Notes: generated from the sequence alone by a model not told the origin. A stretch of DNA of 36,821 nt from Aeromonas diversa CDC 2478-85 (GCF_000819805.1 NZ_CDCE01000036.1:1-36821); one strand, 5' to 3'; positions 27,917-36,786 are shown, counted from the stretch's first letter. Made by a program: numbers and translations.

Positions 27917-28605
27917 AGTGCCTCCAGCCAGAGATAGCCCTTGCCGCGCACCGTCTTGAAGCGGGGTAGCCCATCGCTGCGCTCGGGCAGTTTCTTGCGC
28001 AGATTGCTGAGGTGCATATCGATGGCGCGGTCAAACGGCTCGAGTGGCTTGCCCAGTACCAGCTCGGAGAGCTGCTTCTTGCTGACGATCTGGCCCGGGT
28101 GGCGCAGCAGGCACTCGAGCAGGCCGAATTCGGTTGCGGTCAGCTCCAGAGGAAGGTCATGGCAGAAGGCCAGCTGTTGACCGGGTTGCAGCTGCAAGTC
28201 CATAAAGCGGAGCTCCTCATGGCTTCCAACCGCGCGTGTCATGGTCTGGGTTCGACGCAGAATCGCGCGAATGCGTGCAATCAATTCCCGGTCGTCAAAC
28301 GGCTTGGCGAGATAGTCGTCGGCCCCCGCCTCCAGCCCCTCGATTCTGTCCCGGCTATCCCCGCGCGCGGTCAGCATCAGGACCGGGGTATCCCACACCT
28401 GGCGCAGGGCGGTCAGCATCTCAAAGCCATTCATGTGTGGCATCATCACATCGAGCAGGATCAGATCGAAGTGGGCCTGGCCGAGTTGCTGCAGACCCTC
28501 TTCACCGTTGGCGGCCACCGTGACGCTGAATCCCTCCAGGGTGAGGATTTCGTGCAGTAATGTGGTCAGCTCGCAATCATCATCGACCAGCAGGATTTTA
28601 TTCAT
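27913..28605 (-). CDS. cpxR: Envelope-stress response regulator CpxR
   Basis: A 230-residue OmpR/PhoB-type regulator (E. coli CpxR is 232). The receiver domain has the acidic cluster D8-D10, phosphoacceptor D52 (LLDVMMPHMNG), the Thr switch in MLTARG and the Lys in AKPFDD. The winged-helix DNA-binding domain covers about 130-230, with LTATEFGLLECLL and VRGKGYLW. I use the ATG at 28605 (MNKILLVDDD) with GGAG upstream; an in-frame start at 28635 would add ten residues. No cpxP gene lies between it and fieF. Confidence 0.93.
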   Translation of the reverse strand: MNKILLVDDDCELTTLLHEILTLEGFSVTVAANGEEGLQQLGQAHFDLILLDVMMPHMNGFEMLTALRQVWDTPVLMLTARGDSRDRIEGLEAGADDYLAKPFDDRELIARIRAILRRTQTMTRAVGSHEELRFMDLQLQPGQQLAFCHDLPLELTATEFGLLECLLRHPGQIVSKKQLSELVLGKPLEPFDRAIDMHLSNLRKKLPERSDGLPRFKTVRGKGYLWLEAL

Positions 28606-28634
28606 GGGCACTCCGTGGGCGAATCTGAGCCGCA

Positions 28635-28662
28635 TTAAAGTGAGGGTGTATCGGGGTATAAT
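28635..28662 (+). promoter_or_regulatory. Promoter of fieF
   Basis: A perfect -10 TATAAT (28657-28662) is preceded at 16 bases by TTAAAG (28635-28640), a weak -35, suggesting activator help. It lies in the 86-base cpxR-fieF gap. I could not find a convincing CpxR box (GTAAA-N5-GTAAA) there. Confidence 0.5.
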
Positions 28663-28691
28663 ATGTTTTTGCGTCTAAGAGGAAAGCGGGC

Positions 28692-29600
28692 TTGAACCAT
28701 CACCACTATTCCCGTTGGGTGACCTTGGCCGGGGTGGCGTCGGTCGTCACGGCGTCTTTGCTGATCGCCGGTAAGCTGGTCGCCTGGTTGCTGACCGATT
28801 CGGCCAGCTTGCTGGCCTCCCTGACCGACTCCCTGATGGATGTGAGTGCCTCTGTCATCAACCTGCTGGCAATCCGCTATGCCTTGGCCCCGGCCGACGA
28901 GGAGCATCGCTTTGGCCATGGCAAGGCCGAGTCGCTGGCGGGCCTCATCCAGTCTGCTTTTATCTGTGGCTCGGCGCTGCTGCTGGTGATGCATGGCATC
29001 TCGTCCTTGCTGCAACCGGGCCCCTTGCCGCGCCTCGAGGCCGGGATCTGGGTCAGCGTTGGCTCTATGGTGCTGACCCTGTTGCTGGTGAGTTTCCAGA
29101 GTCTGGTCATCCGGCGTACCGGTAGCGTCGCTATCAAGGCCGATATGCTGCACTACCGCTCCGATCTGTTACTCAACGGGGGTGTTCTTCTCGCTCTGGT
29201 GCTGGCAGGACAGGGCTGGTTCTGGGCAGATGGGGCCTTCGCCATCGCCATAGGGGTCATGCTGATCTGGGGCGCAGCCCACATCGGATGGGAGTCAGTG
29301 CAGTCCCTTCTTGACCGCCAGTTGCCTGTGGAGGAGCAAGAGCGAATAATGAAGCTCTGCTACCAGGTGAAGGGGGTACACGGCGTGCACGATCTTCGCA
29401 CCCGTCAGTCTGGGCCGACCCGCTTTATTCAGCTTCACCTGGAGCTTGACGATGCCTTGCCTCTGGTCGAGGCACATCAGATTGCCGATGAGGTCGAGGC
29501 AGCGTTACTCGGTGCTTTCGAGCGAACCGATGTCATCATTCATATGGACCCCAGGTCGGTCGTTGCCAAGGCCGTCGTCATGGGGGAGCCACAACCATAA
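28692..29600 (+). CDS. fieF: Cation-efflux pump FieF (CDF family)
   Basis: A 302-residue proton-coupled exporter of Fe2+/Zn2+ in the inner membrane. It aligns with E. coli FieF along its length: LTDSLMDVSAS holds the first two site-A aspartates (D46, D50), HRFGHGKAESLA the second site, and ADMLHYRSDLL the His/Asp pair of site A. The cytoplasmic domain ends in GVHGVHDLRTRQSGPTRFIQLHLELDD and DVIIHMDP. Translation appears to start at TTG (28692), since GAGGAAAG sits 5 bases before it and the next in-frame ATG is far inside the protein. Confidence 0.93.
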   Translation: MNHHHYSRWVTLAGVASVVTASLLIAGKLVAWLLTDSASLLASLTDSLMDVSASVINLLAIRYALAPADEEHRFGHGKAESLAGLIQSAFICGSALLLVMHGISSLLQPGPLPRLEAGIWVSVGSMVLTLLLVSFQSLVIRRTGSVAIKADMLHYRSDLLLNGGVLLALVLAGQGWFWADGAFAIAIGVMLIWGAAHIGWESVQSLLDRQLPVEEQERIMKLCYQVKGVHGVHDLRTRQSGPTRFIQLHLELDDALPLVEAHQIADEVEAALLGAFERTDVIIHMDPRSVVAKAVVMGEPQP

Positions 29601-29611
29601 CAGGCAGGAAC

Positions 29612-30391
29612 ATGGACGACCTCGTTGCCCACACCTGGCACAAGATTCGGCAAGAGGCTGCCCAGATGGCGGCCTCTGAGCCCATGCTGGCCAGTTTCTT
29701 TCATTCCACCATCCTCAACCACGGCAGTCTCTGCAGCGCCTTAAGTTTCCAGCTCGCCAACAAGCTCGACAGCGCCACCATGCCGGCCATCTGCCTGCGC
29801 GAGATCATCGAGCAGGCGTTTGCCAGCGAGCCCGGGCTGCTCGAGATCGTGGCTGCCGATATCTGTGCGGTGCAGGAGCGGGATCCGGCCGTTGAGTGGT
29901 TCTCGACCCCGCTGCTCTATCTCAAGGGCTTTCATGCCTTGCAGGGCTATCGGGTGGCCAACTGGCTGTGGCGTCAGGGGCGCCGTCCGATGGCGCTCTA
30001 CCTGCAGAACCAGATTTCCGTGGTCTTCGGGGTAGACGTGCACCCGGCGGCCCGCATCGGTAAGGGGATCATGTTTGACCACGCCACCGGCATCGTGGTG
30101 GGTGAGACGGCCGTCATCGAGGACGACGTTTCCATACTGCAGAGCGTGACTCTGGGGGGAACCGGCAAGGAGGGGGGCGATCGCCACCCCAAGATCCGCG
30201 AAGGGGTGATGATCGGTGCCGGCGCCAAGGTACTCGGCAACATAGAGGTCGGGCAGGGGGCCAAGATAGGGGCTGGCAGCGTGGTGTTGAACCCGGTGCC
30301 ACCGCATACGACGGTGGCCGGGGTGCCGGCCAAGATCGTCGGTCATCCGGGCTGCGACAAGCCCTCTCTCGACATGAACCAGGGCATCTGA
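29612..30391 (+). CDS. cysE: Serine O-acetyltransferase
   Basis: Makes O-acetylserine from serine and acetyl-CoA, the precursor of cysteine. The 259-residue protein has an N-terminal helical domain (about 1-138) and a left-handed beta-helix of hexapeptide repeats (about 139-245). Catalytic candidates are D142 (VDVHPAA) and H157 (FDHATG). The C terminus ends in Gly-Ile; the terminal Ile is what inserts into the cysteine synthase CysK active site, so complex formation is likely. It starts 11 bases after fieF with AGGAAC upstream and is followed 16 bases later by a permease gene. Confidence 0.95.
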   Translation: MDDLVAHTWHKIRQEAAQMAASEPMLASFFHSTILNHGSLCSALSFQLANKLDSATMPAICLREIIEQAFASEPGLLEIVAADICAVQERDPAVEWFSTPLLYLKGFHALQGYRVANWLWRQGRRPMALYLQNQISVVFGVDVHPAARIGKGIMFDHATGIVVGETAVIEDDVSILQSVTLGGTGKEGGDRHPKIREGVMIGAGAKVLGNIEVGQGAKIGAGSVVLNPVPPHTTVAGVPAKIVGHPGCDKPSLDMNQGI

Positions 30392-30407
30392 CGCGGCAGG
30401 AGAGCCC

Positions 30408-31691
30408 ATGCTCAAGCGGTTGTCGGGATATCTGATCCTGGCGATGTGGTTGCTCAATCTGGTGGCCCTCTATCTGGGGGCGACCCCCTGGCCGGCCGCC
30501 CTGGCCGCCTGGGGGGCTTCCCTACTCACTTGGCCTCATCTGGTGGGTGTCGCCCGGCGCCAGGCTGTCGCCCTCTATGGTGCAGCTCTGCTGCTCGGTC
30601 TGTTCGCCTGGAGCCAGGGCGCCATCTTCAAGGCAGCCGACTGGTTGCTTCCCAACATCAACATGCTCACCATGTTTGCTGCGGTGAGCACACTCAATCT
30701 GGCCACCGCAGGTCTGGTTGGCGGCAGCGGGGCCTGGCAGGGGCGTAAGGGGCTGTGGGGAACCATGGCCAGTCTCAATGTGCTTGGCGCCGTTATCAAT
30801 CTCTCGGTCATCTTCATCATCGGCGACCGGCTGGAGCGAAATGGCACCCTGGATCGTCGCCAGGTCATGGTACTGAGCCGCATCTTCAGCGCGGCTGCCT
30901 TCTGGTCCCCCTTCTTCATTGCCATGGCGGTCGCCCTGACCTATGCCCCTGGCATGACACTGTCGGCCATTCTCCCCTATGGCGTCGTAGCCACGCTGGC
31001 TGCCATGGGGATCACCGCCTGGCAGGTCGAACGCCTGGGCGTTGAGGGGTTTAACGGCTTTCCACTCCATGCTCGCTCGGTGGCCCTGCCGCTGGCGTTG
31101 GCCCTAGCGGTACTGCTGATGAAGCTGCTCTGGCCCTCACTCTCTATCCTGGCGGTGATCTCCCTGGCAGCCCCCTTGCTGGCACTGGTGTTTATGCCCG
31201 GTCAGGGGCGAGGAGAGGCGCTCAAGCGTCAGCTCTATGAGCGCTTCCCTGCCATCGGTGGTCAGCTGGTGCTGTTTCTGGGGGCGGGTCTGCTGGCCGC
31301 GGGGATCAACAGCGCCCTCTCGGTCATCGACTTTGGGGGGCATGGGTTGCCCTTGTTCCAGCACTTTGGTCCCCTCGAGGCGAGTCTGACTCTCCTGCTG
31401 ATGTTTCTGGTGGCGATTCTGGGGGTTCACCCCATCATCACTATCTCTGGGCTCGCCCCTCTCATCTGGCCGTTGCATCCAGACCCCAATCTCCTCGGCA
31501 TGACGCTCCTGCTGGGGTGGGGGCTCTCCACCGGCACCAGCCCACTGTCGGGTTCTAACCTGGCTCTTTCGGCACGTTATCAGATTGGCTCAGCTCAGCT
31601 GCTGCGTTGGAATCTGGGTTATGGGCTGCTCTTGTATCTGGTTGGCTCTTTATTGCTGACCGCCTATGGGAAATGGACCGCAGGGATTTGA
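30408..31691 (+). CDS. Putative multi-pass permease of unknown substrate
   Basis: A 427-residue, very hydrophobic protein with roughly ten to twelve predicted membrane segments. The C-terminal half contains GVHPIITISGLAPLIWPL and a Gly/Ser/Thr-rich GWGLSTGTSPLSGSNLALSA stretch, reminiscent of the re-entrant substrate loops of ion-transporter (IT) superfamily permeases. I cannot assign it to a named family. It lies 16 bases after cysE with AGGAGA before the ATG, so it is probably co-transcribed with cysE. A role in moving cysteine, serine or a sulfur compound is conceivable but rests only on this linkage. Confidence 0.7.
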   Translation: MLKRLSGYLILAMWLLNLVALYLGATPWPAALAAWGASLLTWPHLVGVARRQAVALYGAALLLGLFAWSQGAIFKAADWLLPNINMLTMFAAVSTLNLATAGLVGGSGAWQGRKGLWGTMASLNVLGAVINLSVIFIIGDRLERNGTLDRRQVMVLSRIFSAAAFWSPFFIAMAVALTYAPGMTLSAILPYGVVATLAAMGITAWQVERLGVEGFNGFPLHARSVALPLALALAVLLMKLLWPSLSILAVISLAAPLLALVFMPGQGRGEALKRQLYERFPAIGGQLVLFLGAGLLAAGINSALSVIDFGGHGLPLFQHFGPLEASLTLLLMFLVAILGVHPIITISGLAPLIWPLHPDPNLLGMTLLLGWGLSTGTSPLSGSNLALSARYQIGSAQLLRWNLGYGLLLYLVGSLLLTAYGKWTAGI

Positions 31692-31694
31692 CGC

Positions 31695-31731
31695 AGAATT
31701 GAGCGGCATACTGCTGTAAGCCGCAAATTCT
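31695..31731 (+). terminator. Imperfect hairpin after the permease gene
   Basis: AGAATT and GCGGC pair with GCCGC and AATTCT, with a small internal loop and a 12-base apical loop, 3 bases past the stop. No clear T-tract follows, so termination is uncertain. Confidence 0.35.
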
Positions 31732-31834
31732 CTGGCTTCGGCTTGTTTGACCCAGTGCCATCAGGGTATGCTGGCTTCACGCGCTTGAGATGGCCCGTGT
31801 CGGGCTCCGCACTTGAACATGAAAGGTATTGCTT

Positions 31835-32044
31835 ATGTCTCTTGAAGTCCTCGAACAACTCGAATCCAAAGTCCAATCTGCCGTCGATAACATCTCCCTG
31901 TTGAAGATGGAGCTGGACGAGCTGCGTGAGCAGAACGGCAAGCTGCAAGAAGAGAACCATGTGCTGCGCAACGAGCACCAAGCCTGGCAGGAGCGTCTGC
32001 GCGCCTTGCTTGGCAAGATGGATCAGATGGGCGACGCCGTCTAA
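31835..32044 (+). CDS. zapB: Cell division protein ZapB
   Basis: A 69-residue protein that is almost entirely coiled coil (VLEQLESKVQSAVDNISLLK, then LDELREQNGKLQEENHVLR), which is the ZapB architecture. In E. coli ZapB is a cytoplasmic Z-ring factor that bridges FtsZ-bound ZapA to MatP at the terminus. The ATG at 31835 follows GAAAGG; an in-frame TTG two codons upstream is less likely. It appears to be transcribed alone, with a strong terminator after it. Confidence 0.9.
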   Translation: MSLEVLEQLESKVQSAVDNISLLKMELDELREQNGKLQEENHVLRNEHQAWQERLRALLGKMDQMGDAV

Positions 32045-32066
32045 CTCAGACCGCTTGTCCAAACAA

Positions 32067-32098
32067 AGAGGCCGCATCATGCGGCCTCTCTGCTTTTT
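32067..32098. terminator. Bidirectional intrinsic terminator between zapB and elbB
   Basis: AGAGGCCGCA (32067-32076) and TGCGGCCTCT (32080-32089) form a 10-bp perfect stem with a TCA loop, followed by CTGCTTTTT on the plus strand. On the minus strand TTTGTTTG follows, so it can also end elbB. Confidence 0.9.
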
Positions 32099-32108
32099 GC
32101 TACTTGCC

Positions 32109-32762
32109 TCAGCACATGGCCAGAAGTTGTTTGACTGTCTTCTCGATGCCGTCGGCGGCCTCGGCGATGTTGCCGGCCAGCATGTAGGCGGGGGTCGAGA
32201 TTACCTTGCGCTCCTGGTCGACCACGAACTCGTTGACCGGGCAGGCCAGGTGAGATCCCCCCATGGCCTCTATCGCGGTCGCCGTAGCCTCGTCGGTTCC
32301 TATGGTAGTGAGGGTGCCCTCGCCGTAGACGAGTGGAATCATGGCCGGAGAGATACACACATAGGCGGCGGGTTTACCGGTGTGGGCAAAGCTTTGGCAG
32401 GCGCGCAACACATCGGGCTGAATGCTGGCCTGTGCCCCCTTGAAGGCGAAGTCGCACAGATTCTTGGCGGCGCCAAAGCCGCCGGGTAGCAGCAGGGCAT
32501 CGAAGTCGGCGGCATCGAGCTCACGCACGTCGCGGATCTGGCCTCGGGCGATGCGGGCCGCCTCAACCAGTACGTTACGGCTCTCACCTTCGCTCACTTG
32601 GCCGGTCAGATGGTTGATGACGTGATGCTGGGGAATATTGGGAGCGAAACACTCATAGACAGCGCCCTGACGCGTCAGGGCAAGCAGGCTGATGACCGCC
32701 TCATGAATTTCGGCCCCATCAAAAACACCGCAGCCACTCAGAATTACTGCTACTTTTTTCAT
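32109..32762 (-). CDS. elbB: Glyoxalase ElbB (DJ-1/PfpI-like)
   Basis: A 217-residue class-I glutamine-amidotransferase-like protein. It matches E. coli ElbB at MKKVAVILSGCGVFDGAEIHEAV, LLPGGFGAAKNL and the nucleophile-elbow region AYVCISPAMIP, whose Cys is the likely catalytic residue. ElbB has been linked to isoprenoid synthesis and shown to have weak glyoxalase activity, but its physiological role is unclear. The gene converges with zapB. Confidence 0.9.
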   Translation of the reverse strand: MKKVAVILSGCGVFDGAEIHEAVISLLALTRQGAVYECFAPNIPQHHVINHLTGQVSEGESRNVLVEAARIARGQIRDVRELDAADFDALLLPGGFGAAKNLCDFAFKGAQASIQPDVLRACQSFAHTGKPAAYVCISPAMIPLVYGEGTLTTIGTDEATATAIEAMGGSHLACPVNEFVVDQERKVISTPAYMLAGNIAEAADGIEKTVKQLLAMC

Positions 32763-33158
32763 CTGGTCTTCCTCGCTTCAGCAAAAGGGTAGAGGTTTGT
32801 CATTGTAGCCATGCCGCATAACCAGCGTCCCGGTCAAGGGGGTGCGTGAGGGTGATACTGACAGGATGATCGTTCGCACTGATCTTTAGAAAATTTTCTC
32901 CACATTGATCCGGATCACTGAAATGACGGCAGCGTGGCCGTCATTGCCTCTATCTATCTGATTGAATTGCGCTTTTTCTTTTTGCTAGCGGCTTATATAC
33001 CGGGGTTGCGCTCGGAGTTTAATTTTGACCACAGAGTTATCCACAGCATCTCTCTTTTGGGGCTGATCGAGAGCAGTCCGGCGTGGTGGCGATGTCTTGG
33101 TGGTGTCTCGCCCCTGTGGCATCCTACCCGCTGTTTCTATGAAGGCAGGACGAACTCC
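32763..33158. other. Intergenic region between elbB and polA (396 bases)
   Basis: No protein gene is apparent. It holds an 8-bp inverted repeat (ATGACGGC 32923-32930 with GCCGTCAT 32937-32944), a 12-bp palindrome AGAAAATTTTCT (32888-32899), an AT-rich tract with a TATATA hexamer (32994-32999) that may be the polA -10, and a consensus DnaA box (33037-33045). An upstream in-frame extension of polA into this region, reaching 32934, is judged non-coding. Confidence 0.5.
33037..33045 (+). promoter_or_regulatory. Consensus DnaA box in the polA leader
   Basis: TTATCCACA is an exact match to the high-affinity DnaA box. It lies between a possible promoter and the polA start, where bound DnaA could affect polA transcription. 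A single 9-mer can occur by chance. Confidence 0.5.
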
Positions 33159-35894
33159 ATGGCTCACCCCCTCATTCTGGTTGATGGCTCCTCATATCTC
33201 TACCGGGCATTTTTCGCCTCCCAGCAGGCCGATCTGCGCACCTCCTCGGGGATGCCGAGCGGTGCCGTACGGGTGATGACCAACATGCTGCGCAGCCTGA
33301 TCAAGCAATATCCCGAGAGCCATGTGGCCGTGGTGTTTGACGCCAAGGGCAAGACCTTCCGCAACGATCTCTACGCCGACTACAAGGCCCATCGCCCCCC
33401 CATGCCGGACGACCTGCGCAGTCAGGTCGAGCCTATCCATCGCATCATTCGCGCCATGGGGCTGCCGCTGCTGATCATCGAGGGGGTTGAGGCGGACGAT
33501 GTCATCGGCACCCTGGCCCGCGAGGCCACCGAGAAGCAGCTGCCCGTGCTCATCAGCACCGGCGACAAGGACATGGCCCAGCTGGTGTCGGATCACGTGA
33601 CCCTGATCGACACCATGAAGGATCTGGTGACTGACCGTGACGGTGTCATCGAGAAGTTCGGCGTGCCGCCCGAGCTTATCATCGACTACCTGGCCCTGAT
33701 GGGAGACAAGGTTGACAACATACCGGGCATGCCCGGGGTGGGTGAGAAGACGGCCCTGGCCCTGTTGCAGGGGATCGGTGGCATCGACGACATCGCCGCT
33801 AACCTGGGCAAGGTCGCTGCCCTCGGTTTTCGTGGCGCCAAGACCTTCGCCGACAAGTTCCGCGAGCAGGAGGAGATGGTGCGCCTCTCCTACACCTTGG
33901 CCACCATCAAGACCGACGTCGCGCTGGACGTGAGCCTGGAGCAGCTGGTATTGGCACCGATGGACCGAGATAACCTGCTCGCCGTCTACCGTGAGTATGA
34001 GTTCCGCAACCTCATCAAGGAGTTGGAAGAGGGCGGTGACGCCAGTGACGAAGAGCCGGCGGTGCCCGCCGCCCCCACCATCGAGACCGACTACACCTGC
34101 GTGCTGGACGAGGCCGAGCTGGACGCCTGGATCGAGCGTCTCAAGGGGGCCGAACTGTTTGCCTTCGACACCGAGACGACCAGCCTTGACTACATGGAGG
34201 CGCGCATCGTCGGGGTGTCGTTTGCCATCGAGCCCGGCAAGGCGGCCTATGTGCCGTTTGGCCATGACTACCTGGGGGCGCCGGTCCAGCTCAGCGAAGA
34301 GGTCGTGCTCGGCAAACTCACGCCGCTGCTGGAAGACCCGGCCAGCCTCAAGGTGGGACAGAACCTCAAATACGATCGCAACGTACTGCAGAATCACGGC
34401 ATCGAGCTGCGCGGCATCGCCTACGACACCATGCTCGAGTCCTACGTGCTCAACTCCACCGGTAGTCGCCACGACATGGATACCCTGGCCCAGAAATACC
34501 TGGGCGTCGAGACCATCTCCTTCGAGGCGATCGCGGGTAAAGGAGTGAAACAGCTCACCTTCAACCAGATCGAGCTGGAGCAGGCGGCCCCTTATGCCGC
34601 CGAGGATGCCGACATCACCCTTCGTCTGCATCAGACCCTGTGGGGCGAGCTTGGCAAGTTGCCCGCACTGGCCAAGGTATTCAGCGATATCGAGATGCCG
34701 CTCTTGACGGTGCTGGCACGGATGGAGCGCCTCGGTACGCCCATTGAGCCCAAGTTGCTGCACCAGCAGAGCCAGGAGATCGAGGCGCGCCTGAAGGAGT
34801 TGGAGCAAGAGGCCCACACTCTGGCGGGAGAGCCGTTTAACCTCTCCTCGCCCAAGCAGCTCGGCGAGATCCTCTTCACCAAGTTGGGGCTGCCGGTCGT
34901 CAAGAAGACCCCCAAGGGCGCCCCCTCCACCGCCGAAGAGGTGCTGGCCGAACTGGCCGAGACTTATGACCTGCCGCGCCTCCTGATGGAGCACCGCGGG
35001 CTGGCCAAGCTCAAGTCCACCTACACCGACAAGTTGCCATTGATGATCAAGGCCAGCACGGGACGGGTGCACACCTCCTATCATCAGGCGGTGGCCGCCA
35101 CCGGGCGTCTATCCTCGTCCGATCCCAACCTGCAGAACATCCCGGTGCGCAACGAACAGGGGCGCCGCATTCGTCAGGCCTTCGTGCCGAGCCCGGGCTT
35201 CAAGCTGGTAGCCGCGGACTATTCCCAAATCGAGCTGCGCATCATGGCCCATCTCTCCGGGGACAAGGGTCTGCTGACCGCCTTTGCCGAGGGCAAGGAC
35301 ATTCACCGAGCCACCGCCGCCGAGGTATTTGGGGTGGCACTGGCGGAGGTGACCAGCGACATGCGCCGCAGCGCCAAGGCGATCAACTTTGGCCTCATCT
35401 ATGGCATGAGCGCCTTCGGCCTCGCCAAGCAGCTGGGCATCGGCCGCGCCGAGGCGCAGAAGTACATGGATCTCTACTTCGAGCGCTACCCGGGCGTGCT
35501 GGAATACATGGAGCGCACCCGCCAGCAGGCAGAAGGGCAGGGGTACGTCGAGACCCTGTTCGGTCGCCGTCTGTACCTGCCGGAGATCAAGTCCCGCAAC
35601 GCAGGCCTGCGCAAGGCAGCCGAGCGCGCCGCTATCAATGCACCGATGCAGGGCACGGCGGCCGACATCATCAAGCGCGCCATGATCGCCGTGGATGGCT
35701 GGATCCAGTCCGAGGGGGGTGATGACATCCGCATGCTGATGCAGGTGCACGATGAACTGGTGTTCGAGGTCCGCGAAGATCGGGTTGAGGCGCTGGTGCC
35801 CACCATCAAAACCCTGATGTCGGCGGCGGCCGACCTGCACGTGCCGCTGGTGGTCGAGGCGGGCACTGGTGATAACTGGGAGCAGGCCCACTGA
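33159..35894 (+). CDS. polA: DNA polymerase I
   Basis: A 911-residue repair and Okazaki-processing polymerase (E. coli PolA is 928). Layout: 5' nuclease about 1-290 ([44 protein letters not shown]), 3'-5' exonuclease about 315-500 with D337 and E339 (FDTETTSLD), and polymerase about 500-911. Motif A is at D687 (ADYSQIELR), motif B is [14 protein letters not shown], and motif C is HDE with D865. All three activities look intact. The ATG at 33159 follows GGCAGGA and fits E. coli [19 protein letters not shown] terminator shared with the next gene follows. Confidence 0.96.
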   Translation: MAHPLILVDGSSYLYRAFFASQQADLRTSSGMPSGAVRVMTNMLRSLIKQYPESHVAVVFDAKGKTFRNDLYADYKAHRPPMPDDLRSQVEPIHRIIRAMGLPLLIIEGVEADDVIGTLAREATEKQLPVLISTGDKDMAQLVSDHVTLIDTMKDLVTDRDGVIEKFGVPPELIIDYLALMGDKVDNIPGMPGVGEKTALALLQGIGGIDDIAANLGKVAALGFRGAKTFADKFREQEEMVRLSYTLATIKTDVALDVSLEQLVLAPMDRDNLLAVYREYEFRNLIKELEEGGDASDEEPAVPAAPTIETDYTCVLDEAELDAWIERLKGAELFAFDTETTSLDYMEARIVGVSFAIEPGKAAYVPFGHDYLGAPVQLSEEVVLGKLTPLLEDPASLKVGQNLKYDRNVLQNHGIELRGIAYDTMLESYVLNSTGSRHDMDTLAQKYLGVETISFEAIAGKGVKQLTFNQIELEQAAPYAAEDADITLRLHQTLWGELGKLPALAKVFSDIEMPLLTVLARMERLGTPIEPKLLHQQSQEIEARLKELEQEAHTLAGEPFNLSSPKQLGEILFTKLGLPVVKKTPKGAPSTAEEVLAELAETYDLPRLLMEHRGLAKLKSTYTDKLPLMIKASTGRVHTSYHQAVAATGRLSSSDPNLQNIPVRNEQGRRIRQAFVPSPGFKLVAADYSQIELRIMAHLSGDKGLLTAFAEGKDIHRATAAEVFGVALAEVTSDMRRSAKAINFGLIYGMSAFGLAKQLGIGRAEAQKYMDLYFERYPGVLEYMERTRQQAEGQGYVETLFGRRLYLPEIKSRNAGLRKAAERAAINAPMQGTAADIIKRAMIAVDGWIQSEGGDDIRMLMQVHDELVFEVREDRVEALVPTIKTLMSAAADLHVPLVVEAGTGDNWEQAH

Positions 35895-35918
35895 GGCGAG
35901 TCGCGGTGGCGACGCCTC
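35895..35918 (+). other. GC hairpin directly after polA
   Basis: GGCG...CGCC and TCGC/GCGA pair around a GGTG loop immediately after the stop, ahead of the main terminator. No Spot 42 (spf) gene is found here, although E. coli has it just downstream of polA. Confidence 0.4.
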
Positions 35919-35925
35919 CTATATA

Positions 35926-35963
35926 AAGAAGAGAGCCCGGCATCGCCGGGCTCTCTTCTTATT
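35926..35963. terminator. Bidirectional intrinsic terminator between polA and the gamma-CA gene
   Basis: A 16-bp perfect stem (35926-35941 with 35945-35960) with an ATC loop. The AAGAAGAG and CTCTTCTT ends provide the U-rich side in both directions. It includes the last base pairs of the minus-strand gene's stop codon. Confidence 0.9.
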
Positions 35964-36507
35964 GGGCACCAATCTCGGCGAGGTACTCATCCTTGAGCTG
36001 CACATAGTTGTCAGCCGATTGTTTGAGGAAGGCTATCTCGGCCGCGTTCAAGGGACGAGCCTGGCGCATGGGGTTGCCCATATAGAGGTGGCCCGAGACG
36101 AGACGCTTGCCAGGTGGCACCAGGGTGCCGGCACCGATCATCACGTCATCTTCGACTACGGCACCGTCGAGCAGGATAGCCCCCATACCGACCAGTACCC
36201 GGTCGCCTATGGTGCAGCCGTGCAACATCGCCTTGTGGCCGACCGTCACATCCTCGCCGATGAGCAGCGGGTGGTCGTCGGGACAGGTGTCGCTCTTGCG
36301 ACTCAGATGCAGCACTGTGCCATCTTGAATGTTGCTGCGGGAGCCGATGCGAATGACGTTCACGTCACCCCGCGCGGCCACCATGGGCCAGATCCCCACA
36401 TCGTCACCCAGGGTGATGTCACCGACCAGGGTGGCGCAGGGGTCCACATAGACCCGTTCACCCAGCACTGGGCGCTTTCCTTTATAGCTTCTCAGTCGCC
36501 AATCCAT
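35959..36507 (-). CDS. yrdA: Gamma-carbonic-anhydrase-like protein, YrdA type
   Basis: A 182-residue left-handed beta-helix protein of hexapeptide repeats with a short C-terminal helix, the size of E. coli YrdA (184). Metal-binding histidines are visible in TVLHLSR and VGHKAMLHGC, in the positions used by gamma carbonic anhydrases. Members of this family bind zinc or iron as trimers, but E. coli YrdA has not been shown to have clear carbonic anhydrase activity, so the reaction is uncertain. The start at 36507 has GGAGGAAAC upstream. Confidence 0.88.
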   Translation of the reverse strand: MDWRLRSYKGKRPVLGERVYVDPCATLVGDITLGDDVGIWPMVAARGDVNVIRIGSRSNIQDGTVLHLSRKSDTCPDDHPLLIGEDVTVGHKAMLHGCTIGDRVLVGMGAILLDGAVVEDDVMIGAGTLVPPGKRLVSGHLYMGNPMRQARPLNAAEIAFLKQSADNYVQLKDEYLAEIGAQ

Positions 36508-36558
36508 CTCGTTTCCTCCTGCAAAGTGGCTCCATTCTAGCAGTCAGAAGCTGTGTTC

Positions 36559-36567
36559 TGTGGATAA
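36559..36567 (-). promoter_or_regulatory. Consensus DnaA box upstream of the rRNA promoters
   Basis: TGTGGATAA is the reverse complement of TTATCCACA. It lies between the yrdA start and the rrn upstream region. Function unproven. Confidence 0.4.
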
Positions 36568-36607
36568 GTTTGTATAAAAGCTGTGCTTGGTGATGAATAA
36601 CTGAAAA

Positions 36608-36671
36608 AGTGCAGTTTTTTGCAATTTTATTGCGTGCTAAGGCTTGCCACGGCGCGCGAACTCCCTATAAT
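36608..36671 (+). promoter_or_regulatory. rRNA operon promoter P1 with upstream A/T-rich (UP) element
   Basis: -35 TTGCCA (36644-36649), 16-base spacer, -10 TATAAT (36666-36671), followed by a GCGCC discriminator typical of stringently controlled rrn promoters. The A/T-rich stretch at 36608-36630 has the right position for an UP element. The start is predicted near 36679. Confidence 0.88.
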
Positions 36672-36678
36672 GCGCCTC

Positions 36679-36720
36679 CATCGACAGGGCAACGCCGCCA
36701 CAGCAGCGAGTCGGTCGATG
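36679..36720 (+). other. Leader hairpin between rrn P1 and P2
   Basis: CATCGAC (36679-36685) and GTCGATG (36714-36720) can pair in the P1 transcript across a 28-base loop. Confidence 0.4.
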
Positions 36721-36746
36721 TGAGAAAAAGCCTTGAAAAATAAGGC

Positions 36747-36774
36747 TTGACTCACCAGGTGGGAAGCGTAGAAT
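36747..36774 (+). promoter_or_regulatory. rRNA operon promoter P2
   Basis: -35 TTGACT (36747-36752), 16-base spacer, -10 TAGAAT (36769-36774). An A-rich tract (36724-36742) lies just upstream. The P1/P2 tandem is the classic rrn arrangement. Confidence 0.85.
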
Positions 36775-36786
36775 GCCACTCCCGTT

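Noticed and set aside
28606..28691. CpxR box between cpxR and fieF
   Set aside because: No GTAAA-N5-GTAAA pair could be found, only a scattered TTAAAG; autoregulation is likely from family knowledge but not shown here.
33192..35084. Long open frame antisense to polA, and similar long antisense frames opposite hemB, gor and ubiB
   Set aside because: GC-rich codon bias in the real genes leaves few stops on the opposite strand; the products are low-complexity and the sense genes are unambiguous.
35895..35958. Spot 42 (spf) RNA gene downstream of polA, as in E. coli
   Set aside because: Only a short GC hairpin and a terminator fit in the 64-base gap; no Spot 42-like sequence is present.
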